Source: Lysobacter prati
GTDB lineage: Bacteria > Pseudomonadota > Gammaproteobacteria > Xanthomonadales > Xanthomonadaceae
DNA: 64,000 bases
Direction of reading: 5' to 3'
NCBI RefSeq assembly: GCF_009765215.1
Contig: NZ_VLNV01000006.1
Span: forward strand, 62,001-126,000
The translations under genes were made by a program, and so were the position numbers. Under the pieces are notes generated by a model. It worked only from the letters and a program-made list of their open reading frames with translations, did no database searches and was not told where the DNA came from. This document shows, piece by piece, positions 58,225-64,000 of the stretch (the first letter of the stretch is position 1; every line of letters starts with the position of its first letter).

Positions 58225-60081
58225 ATGACCGACCTGATTCTGCATGGCGGCGAGTTCACCACGCTCGACCGCGCCCGTCCCACCGCGACCGCCGTTGCGA
58301 TCAAGGAAGGTAAGTTCACCCACGTCGGCGACGACCGCGAGATACTCGCATTGGCCGGACCTGCGACAAAGGTGATCGATCTCCAAGGCCGCCACGTGCT
58401 TCCCGGCCTGTGCGACAACCACACCCACGTCATCCGAGGTGGCCTCAACTTCAACCTCGAACTGCGCTGGGACGGCGTGCGCAGCCTGGCCGACGCCATG
58501 GCCATGCTGAAACAGCAGGTCGCCATTACGCCGCCGCCGCAGTGGGTGCGCGTGGTGGGTGGCTTCACCGAGCAGCAGTTCGCCGAAAAGCGCCTGCCGA
58601 CGATCGCCGAGCTCAATGCGATCGCCCCGGATACGCCGGTCTTCATCCTGCACCTCTACGACCGCGCCCTGCTCAACGCGGCCGCGCTGCGGGCCGTCGG
58701 CTACACCCGCGACACGCCGGAGCCGCCGGGCGGCCAGATCACCCGCGACGCCGACGGCAACCCGACCGGCCTGCTGCTGGCCAAGCCCAATGCCAACATC
58801 CTGTACGCGACGCTGGCCAAGGGGCCGAAGCTTCCGATCGAGTACCAGCTCAATTCGACGCGTCACTTCATGCGCGAACTCAACCGCCTGGGCGTCACCA
58901 GCGTCATCGATGCCGGCGGCGGATTCCAGAACTATCCGGATGACTACGAAGTGATCCGCCAGCTGGCCGAGAAGGACCAGCTGACCATCCGCCTGGCCTA
59001 CAACCTGTTCACCCAGAAGCCCACGCAGGAGAAGGATGACTTCCTCAAGTGGACGGCCACGTCGAAGTACCAGCAGGGCGATGACTACTTCCGCCACAAC
59101 GGTGCCGGCGAAATGCTGGTGTTCTCGGCCGCCGATTTCGAGGACTTCCGTGAGCCGCGGCCGGAGCTGGCCGACAACATGGAAGACGACCTGGAAGCGG
59201 TAGTGCGGATCCTCGTGCAGAACCGCTGGCCCTGGCGCATGCATGCGACCTACGACGAGACGATCAGCCGCGCGCTCGACGTCTTCGAACGCGTTAACAA
59301 GGAGATGCCCTTCGGCGAACTGCACTGGTTCTTCGATCATGCCGAGACGATCTCGGACAGGTCGATCGACCGCGTCGCCGCGCTCGGCGGTGGCATCGCC
59401 GTCCAGCACCGCATGGCCTACCAGGGCGAGTACTTCGTCGAGCGCTACGGCAAGTCGGCAGCCGAAGCCACGCCGCCGGTGGCGCGCATTCTGAGGTCCG
59501 GTGCAAAGGTCTCGGCCGGCACCGACGCGACGCGCGTGGCCTCGTACAACCCGTGGGTGTCGCTGGCGTGGCTGACCACTGGCCGCACCGTCGGCGGCAT
59601 GTCGCTGTATCCGCGCCGCAATTGCCTCAGTCGCGACGATGCGCTCCGGATGTGGACCGAGAACGTCAGCTGGTTTTCGAACGAAGCGGGAAAGAAGGGA
59701 CGCATTCAGGCCGGACAGCTGGCCGATCTGCTCGTGCCGGACCGTGATTTCTACAGTTGCCCCGAGGACGAGATCACGCAGATCACCTCGCTGCTGACGA
59801 TCACCGGTGGCCGCATCGTCTACGCGGCCGGGCCGTTTGCCGCGCACGACACGCCACCACCGCCGGCGATGCCGGACTGGTCGCCGGTGCGAACCTACGG
59901 CGGCTACGCGGCGTGGGGTCTGGCGCCAGTGCCGCTGCAGGATGCAGCTGCTTCGTGCGGATGTTCCAATCGCTGCCAGGTGCACGGCCACAGCCACGTC
60001 AGAGCGTGGGCGAGCTCGGTTCCGGTGAGCGACGAGAAGAGTTTCTGGGGCGCGCTGGGTTGCGCGTGCTGGGCTGTTTGA
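58225..60081 (+). CDS. Cytosolic YtcJ-type amidohydrolase
   Basis: 618 residues without a signal peptide (TDLILHGGEFTTLDRARPTATAVAIKEGKFTHVG). HxH metal motif in HVLPGLCDNHTHVIRGG, central WFFDHAETISDRSIDRVAALGGGIAVQHRM, GTDATRVASYNPWVSLAWLTTG, and the C-terminal part ADLLVPDRDFYSCPEDEI. A Cys/His-rich tail (CGCSNRCQVHGHSH near 577-590, CACWAV at the end) is unusual for the fold and could bind metal. It is a paralogue of 55052-56866. 43 bases after XapX. Confidence 0.9.
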   Translation: MTDLILHGGEFTTLDRARPTATAVAIKEGKFTHVGDDREILALAGPATKVIDLQGRHVLPGLCDNHTHVIRGGLNFNLELRWDGVRSLADAMAMLKQQVAITPPPQWVRVVGGFTEQQFAEKRLPTIAELNAIAPDTPVFILHLYDRALLNAAALRAVGYTRDTPEPPGGQITRDADGNPTGLLLAKPNANILYATLAKGPKLPIEYQLNSTRHFMRELNRLGVTSVIDAGGGFQNYPDDYEVIRQLAEKDQLTIRLAYNLFTQKPTQEKDDFLKWTATSKYQQGDDYFRHNGAGEMLVFSAADFEDFREPRPELADNMEDDLEAVVRILVQNRWPWRMHATYDETISRALDVFERVNKEMPFGELHWFFDHAETISDRSIDRVAALGGGIAVQHRMAYQGEYFVERYGKSAAEATPPVARILRSGAKVSAGTDATRVASYNPWVSLAWLTTGRTVGGMSLYPRRNCLSRDDALRMWTENVSWFSNEAGKKGRIQAGQLADLLVPDRDFYSCPEDEITQITSLLTITGGRIVYAAGPFAAHDTPPPPAMPDWSPVRTYGGYAAWGLAPVPLQDAAASCGCSNRCQVHGHSHVRAWASSVPVSDEKSFWGALGCACWAV

Positions 60082-60103
60082 CCATTCAGGGAGACTGCGA
60101 CTG

Positions 60104-60544
60104 ATGAATGCACTGACTACGACGCGCACTGACAAGCGGCTCTCGACGCTGTTTACTGCGACCGCGGTACGCTTGATGGCGCTACTGGCAATCTGCTCGG
60201 CCTACCTGCAGGGCGGGCTGGTCAAGCTACTTGATTTTCCGGGAGCGATCGCCGAGATGCAGCACTTCGGGCTGGCGCCCGCCGTGCCGCTGGCGATCGC
60301 CACGATCGCGGTCGAGCTCGGGGCGTCGTTGCTGATCCTGAGCGGCCGCTGGCGCTGGCTGGGTGCACTGACGCTGGCGGGATTCACGCTGGCCGCCACG
60401 GTCGTGGCTAACCGGTTCTGGGAACTTCCACCACCGGACCGCGGCATGGTAATGAATGGGTTCTTCGAGCATCTCGGCCTGGTCGGCGCCTTCGTGCTGA
60501 TCGCGTGGCACGACCTGCGCACTTCGTCTCCAGTCACGCCGTGA
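60104..60544 (+). CDS. DoxX-family membrane protein
   Basis: 146 residues with four membrane helices: LMALLAICSAYLQGGLVKLLDFPGAIAEMQHFGLAPAVPLAIATIAVELGASLLIL is the DoxX pattern (G-K-x-x-x-F x2 E). DoxX-type proteins act with oxidoreductases and thiosulfate/quinone chemistry or in redox stress complexes. It is 22 bases downstream of the amidohydrolase. The stop overlaps a GTG that may start the MFS gene. Confidence 0.88.
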   Translation: MNALTTTRTDKRLSTLFTATAVRLMALLAICSAYLQGGLVKLLDFPGAIAEMQHFGLAPAVPLAIATIAVELGASLLILSGRWRWLGALTLAGFTLAATVVANRFWELPPPDRGMVMNGFFEHLGLVGAFVLIAWHDLRTSSPVTP

Positions 60545-62163
60545 AGCGGGGAGGGACCTTGGCACCGGATCGAACCAACGCCCGCCAGGCCGGCTCCCCG
60601 GGCGGTCTCGAATCGCTTCGACACGCTACCTTCGCCGTGCTCTGGACGGCCACGGTGGTGGGCAACACCGGCTCGTTCATGCGCGACGTCGCCAGTTCAT
60701 GGCTGGTGACCGACCTGTCGCCGAGCCCGGCGATGGTCGCCTTGATCCAGACCGCGGCGACGCTGCCGATCTTCCTGCTGGCGATCCCGGCGGGCGTGCT
60801 TACCGACATCCTCGATCGCCGGCGTTTCCTGATCTTCGCGCAGGTATGGCTGCTCCTGGTCAGCGCCGCCCTCATGCTGCTGGCGGCGACGAAGTCGATG
60901 ACGATCGGTTACCTGGTAGCGCTGACCTTCCTGGGCGGTATCGGTACTGCGCTGGCGATGCCTGCCTGGCAGGCGATCGTGCCCGAACTGGTGCCGCGCG
61001 AGTCGCTGCGCGGCGCCGTCACCCTGAACTCGCTGGGCGTGAACATCTCACGCGCCATCGGCCCCGCGGTGGGTGGTTTGCTGCTGGTGAGCCTGGGTAC
61101 CGCAGCAGCATTTGGCGCGGGCGTCGGCTCCTCACTGCTCGTGACTGCCGCACTGTTCTGGTGGCGTCGTCCGCAGGCGGCGCCAAACGATCTCGACGAG
61201 CAGTTCCTGAGCGCGTTCCGCGCCGGGCTGCGCTACACGCGCACCAGCCGGGAACTGCACGTCGTCATCCTTCGCGCAGCGGTGTTCTTCCTGTTCGCCA
61301 GCTGCGTATGGGCGCTGTTGCCGCTCGTCGCCCGGCAGATGCTGGGCGGCACCGCAGGTTTCTACGGGCTTCTGCTGGGTGCGGTAGGTGCCGGAGCCAT
61401 TGCCGGGGCGTTCACGCTTCCCGCCTTGCGGCGGCGCCTGGACTCGGATCAGTTGCTGCTGGCCGCTTCCCTGTGCGCTGCAATCGTTCTGGTTTGCCTG
61501 GCGCTCGCGCCGCCACGCTGGCTTGCAGTGCTGCTACTGCTCGCGCTCGGCGCCGGCTGGATCACTGCACTGACGACCTTGAGCGGCGTGGCCCAGGCGA
61601 TCTTGCCGAACTGGGTGCGGGGCAGGGGGCTGGCGGTGTACCTGATGGTGTTCAATGGTGCGATGGCCTTGGGCAGCTTCGGTTGGGGCCTGGTGGCCCA
61701 GACCATCGGCGTGCCACTGGCGCTCTTCGTGGGAGGTGTCGGCCTTGCCATCGCAGGGCTCGCGTTCCACCGCATCCGCTTGCCCAGCGGCGAGGCCGAC
61801 CTGGAGCCCTCGAATCATTGGCCCGAACCGCTGCTGGCTATGCCCGTGGCCAACGACCGTGGCCCGGTGATGGTGCAGATCGAGTACCAGGTCACGGTGG
61901 AGCAGCAGGCGACATTCCTGCAGGTGCTGCGCAGGTTGTCGGCCGCGCGCCGTCGCGACGGCGCGTACCTGTGGGGCGTTAGCGAAGACGCGGCCGACCC
62001 GGAACGACTCGTCGAGTGGTTCCTGGTGGAATCGTGGGCCGAGCACATGCGGCAACACCATCGGGTCTCGAAGGCGGACGCCGACCTGCAGCGGGAGGCG
62101 CTGGCATTTCATCGCGGTCCTTCTCCACCCGTGGTGAAGCATCTGATCGCCGCGCAGCCCTGA
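60541..62163 (+). CDS. MFS exporter with C-terminal monooxygenase-like domain (MFS_3)
   Basis: About 540 residues. Twelve-helix major facilitator of the enterobactin-exporter-like group (SLRHATFAVLWTATVVGNTGSFMRDVASSWLVTDL, then DRRRFLIFAQVWLLLVSAALM, GTALAMPAWQAIVPELVPRESLRGAVTLNSLGVNISRAIGPAVGG). A soluble C-terminal domain of about 100 residues (VMVQIEYQVTVEQQATFLQVLRRLSAARRRDGAYLWGV...) resembles antibiotic-biosynthesis-monooxygenase folds, as usual for this subfamily. The start at GTG 60541 overlaps the DoxX TGA (GTGA); TTG 60559 with GGGAGGG upstream is another candidate. It probably exports a product of the operon. Confidence 0.88.
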   Translation: MKRGGTLAPDRTNARQAGSPGGLESLRHATFAVLWTATVVGNTGSFMRDVASSWLVTDLSPSPAMVALIQTAATLPIFLLAIPAGVLTDILDRRRFLIFAQVWLLLVSAALMLLAATKSMTIGYLVALTFLGGIGTALAMPAWQAIVPELVPRESLRGAVTLNSLGVNISRAIGPAVGGLLLVSLGTAAAFGAGVGSSLLVTAALFWWRRPQAAPNDLDEQFLSAFRAGLRYTRTSRELHVVILRAAVFFLFASCVWALLPLVARQMLGGTAGFYGLLLGAVGAGAIAGAFTLPALRRRLDSDQLLLAASLCAAIVLVCLALAPPRWLAVLLLLALGAGWITALTTLSGVAQAILPNWVRGRGLAVYLMVFNGAMALGSFGWGLVAQTIGVPLALFVGGVGLAIAGLAFHRIRLPSGEADLEPSNHWPEPLLAMPVANDRGPVMVQIEYQVTVEQQATFLQVLRRLSAARRRDGAYLWGVSEDAADPERLVEWFLVESWAEHMRQHHRVSKADADLQREALAFHRGPSPPVVKHLIAAQP

Positions 62164-62168
62164 CTCGA

Positions 62169-62906
62169 TTACCTGGCCGATTGCGCGGCTTTCTCGATCA
62201 GTGCCGCCACTTCCCGCGGGTGTGAGAGGAAGGCCGCATGGCTTGCGTTGAGCTCGATGGTCTCGGACTTCGCCCGACGGCTCATGAACCGCTCCAGCTC
62301 CGGGTTGATCATCCGGTCCTGGGTCGCGACGACTGCATAGCTCGGTTTGGTTTGCCAGGCCGGTGACTTGGCCGTCGCACCAAACGCGGACAACGCAATG
62401 GGCATCTGCGAGATCGCCGCGAAGTGCACGGCGCCCTCCGGCAGGTCCTGCGCGACATCCTGGTGGAACGATTCGGGTTTCACCTGGGCGAAGCCACCGC
62501 CGATCGGAGCGACACTTTGCGCGGCTGGCGGCATCTTGGCCTGCAATGCACCTGCGCTTTCGCCGGCCACCGGTTCAAAGGCGGCGACGTACACCAGGCT
62601 GCGGACCGCGGGGTGGTCGGCCGCATCGGAGATGACCATGCCGCCCCAGCTGTGGCCGACGAGAACCGATGGCCCCGCGTGGTCCAGCACCAGCCGCGTT
62701 GCCGCGACATCGGCGTCGAGCGAAGTCAACGGCTGTTGCACGACAGACACCGAGTAGCCGTCGCGCTCGAGGATGTCGGCAACGGGCTTCCAGCCGGAGC
62801 CGTCGACAAAAGCGCCGTGGACAAGAACAACACTTTTGACGGCGGCAGTGGCCGATGTGGTCATCAGCATGCCCGCCGCGGCAAGTGCAAGCAGGGTCAG
62901 TTTCAT
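62169..62906 (-). CDS. Secreted alpha/beta hydrolase (esterase, hydroxynitrile-lyase-like)
   Basis: 245 residues. Signal peptide TLLALAAAGMLMTTSATA. VVLVHGAFVDGSGWKPVADILERDGYSVSVVQQPL, the nucleophile Ser in VLVGHSWGGMVISDAA, Asp in VVATQDRMINPELERFM and His in LNASHAAFLSHPREVAALI. These match the small esterase family that includes plant-type methyl esterases and PhaZ-like proteins. Convergent with the MFS gene (five bases apart). Confidence 0.9.
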   Translation of the reverse strand: MKLTLLALAAAGMLMTTSATAAVKSVVLVHGAFVDGSGWKPVADILERDGYSVSVVQQPLTSLDADVAATRLVLDHAGPSVLVGHSWGGMVISDAADHPAVRSLVYVAAFEPVAGESAGALQAKMPPAAQSVAPIGGGFAQVKPESFHQDVAQDLPEGAVHFAAISQMPIALSAFGATAKSPAWQTKPSYAVVATQDRMINPELERFMSRRAKSETIELNASHAAFLSHPREVAALIEKAAQSAR

Positions 62907-63283
62907 GGGAACGCCTCTTCAATGGGGATGGGGCGGAAGATGGCATGCATACAAGCGAGCCGGTGCGGTCGCTTCTGTCGCCATCGTCAGCGCGGCATAC
63001 GGTGAATCCCCGCGACGAGGCACACAATTGAACCTGGATATCGATTGGCTATCCATTGGTCGGACGCGCGCAGTCCACGCACCGCCGGGCGGACCGCTCG
63101 CACTGTGACCAGTGGTGTCCTGGCGCTGCTAAGACCAAGGGTTCATTGCACTCCACCTTCGTGCAATCGAACGGCGCGACCACAGCCACCATCCTGATTC
63201 GAGCCCGGGACGCTCGCACGTGTCACGGGGCGCGTTGGCGAAACCGTTCGCCAGCCCACGACCATCAACCTCGAGAACACACC
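62907..63283. other. Divergent intergenic region with shared motif
   Basis: No gene is supported. It contains one shared-motif site at 63152-63169. The 63056-63283 in-frame extension of the OsmC gene is upstream sequence, not coding. Confidence 0.5.
63152..63169 (+). promoter_or_regulatory. Shared 18-bp motif, site h
   Basis: TCCACCTTCGTGCAATCG, 114 bases upstream of the OsmC gene and facing it. The 3' part CGTGCAATCG is identical to that of site f. Confidence 0.6.
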
Positions 63284-63700
63284 ATGACTGACTTCAAGAA
63301 GGCGATTTACACGGCGCAAGTCCACACCACCGGCGGGCGCGATGGCGCATCGCGAAGCTCGGACGGTCGGCTGGACATCAAGCATTCGGTTCCGGGTGGC
63401 CCGGGCCAGGGTACGAATCCCGAGCAACTGTTCGCGGCAGGGTGGTCTGCCTGCTTCGAAGGTGCACTGGGCCTGGCCGCAGGCGCTCGAAAGATCGCAC
63501 TGCCAAAAGACACGGCGATCGATGCTGAGGTGGACCTGTGCCAGGAGGACGGCTCGTTCTTCCTGCAGGCCCGCCTCAACGTCAGCCTGCCGGGCCTCAG
63601 CCCTGATGTCGCCCGGCAACTGCTGAGCGATGCGCATGCGACGTGTCCGTACTCCAAAGCGACCCGCGGCAACATCGCGGTCGAAATCAACCTGGTCTGA
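63284..63700 (+). CDS. OsmC/Ohr-family organic hydroperoxide resistance protein
   Basis: 138 residues from ATG 63284 (MTDFKKAIYTAQVHTTGGRDG). The Ohr signature GPGQGTNPEQLFAAGWSACFEGAL carries the first Cys and SDAHATCPYSKATRGN the second. It is homologous to 47145-47555. Ohr reduces organic peroxides in the cytoplasm. Upstream lies a shared motif copy, tying it to the detoxification set. Followed 12 bases later by the epoxide hydrolase gene. Confidence 0.94.
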   Translation: MTDFKKAIYTAQVHTTGGRDGASRSSDGRLDIKHSVPGGPGQGTNPEQLFAAGWSACFEGALGLAAGARKIALPKDTAIDAEVDLCQEDGSFFLQARLNVSLPGLSPDVARQLLSDAHATCPYSKATRGNIAVEINLV

Positions 63701-63712
63701 CAGGAGAGCATC

Positions 63713-64000
63713 ATGCATTCCGCTTCCCATCCTCGCGGCGCTGCGTCGGCACGGCGCTGGCTGCGATCCTTCGCTGCTGGCGCCGCATTCAGCCTGTCGC
63801 TGATGTCCGCCCATGCCGCACCCGCCACTACCAACGCTTCCATTCGTCCGTACAAGGTGCAGATTTCCGATGAGGTGCTGAGCGACCTGCGCAAACGGGT
63901 GCAGGCTACGCGTTGGCCCGACAAGGAAACCGTCGCCGACCAATCCCAGGGCGTGCAACTGGCCAGGATCAAGGATCTGGTCGACTACTGGGGTACCGGC
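63713..64000 (+). CDS. Secreted epoxide hydrolase, N-terminal part (cut by window end)
   Basis: 96 residues are visible. The signal peptide (WLRSFAAGAAFSLSLMSAHA) is followed by IRPYKVQISDEVLSDLRKRVQATRWPDKETV...LVDYWGTG, the start of the epoxide-hydrolase N-terminal (EHN) domain. CAGGAGAG lies upstream of ATG 63713. The catalytic alpha/beta hydrolase part lies beyond the window. Co-transcribed with the OsmC gene. Confidence 0.88.
   Translation, partial: MHSASHPRGAASARRWLRSFAAGAAFSLSLMSAHAAPATTNASIRPYKVQISDEVLSDLRKRVQATRWPDKETVADQSQGVQLARIKDLVDYWGTG

Noticed and set aside
58105-60135. 676-residue minus-strand frame
   Set aside because: Antisense to the cytosolic amidohydrolase; no signature or start signal.
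1-64000. CRISPR arrays, rRNA or tRNA genes
   Set aside because: No regularly spaced repeats with unique spacers and no recognisable tRNA or rRNA sequence were found by reading; a covariance search was not possible.

Overview
The window is GC-rich (roughly 65 percent by eye) proteobacterial chromosome. It is most likely a gammaproteobacterium of the Xanthomonadaceae (Lysobacter/Luteimonas/Xanthomonas type). That placement is an inference from the attC-type cassette repeats, whose arms give translated tails such as PNNSFKPKPLRGSA, from the LpxR, azoreductase and RND genes, and from codon use; no rRNA gene is present to confirm it. I see no rRNA, tRNA, CRISPR array, complete insertion sequence or integron integrase.

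Layout. 0-4.9 kb is an accessory, cassette-like zone with three small antitoxin-type genes lacking visible toxins, one minus-strand attC site with a lipoprotein cassette, a membrane protein, a 205-residue tyrosine recombinase, a cupin gene and several copies of a 24-nt palindrome. 4.9-14.3 kb is an aromatic-degradation unit: a minus-strand operon (flavin monooxygenase, extradiol dioxygenase, FAH-family hydrolase, acyl-CoA synthetase, TetR) divergent from a FadL-type outer-membrane channel, with a second TetR gene at 13.6 kb whose promoter shares an operator-like sequence with the divergent promoter. 14.4-27.4 kb holds a large STAND/SARP-type regulator, an RND efflux pair, LpxR, a lipoprotein hydrolase, an azoreductase and small secreted proteins. 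28.2-29.9 kb is a second cassette array of three genes and three attC sites on the plus strand. A repeat of about 195 bp occurs in inverted orientation at 2.5-2.7 and 28.4-28.6 kb, so the two cassette zones face each other across about 25.6 kb.

30-64 kb is a redox and detoxification region rich in signalling genes: three PAS sensor kinases with HisKA/HATPase cores, two full FixJ/LuxR-type response regulators, two receiver-only regulators and the remnant of a further one. The metabolic genes are cytochrome P460, aldehyde dehydrogenase, an unusual Rieske protein, a cholesterol-oxidase-type GMC flavoprotein, a zinc alcohol dehydrogenase, an AaeAB-like efflux set, OsmC proteins, a copper tyrosinase, two YtcJ-type amidohydrolases, an isochorismatase-like hydrolase, alpha/beta hydrolases, DoxX, XapX and an MFS exporter.

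An 18-bp motif (approximately GATACCWWSGTRCAATCG) recurs in front of many of these units (30.7, 35.4, 39.6, 48.5, 57.7, 57.8 and 63.2 kb). In two divergent promoters the copies point outward towards both operons. My main hypothesis is that the sensor kinases and FixJ-like regulators control this dispersed oxidation/detoxification set through that motif. The trigger and substrate cannot be read from sequence. Degraded copies of the same modules at 30.4-31.7 kb show that the region has been duplicated and partly lost.
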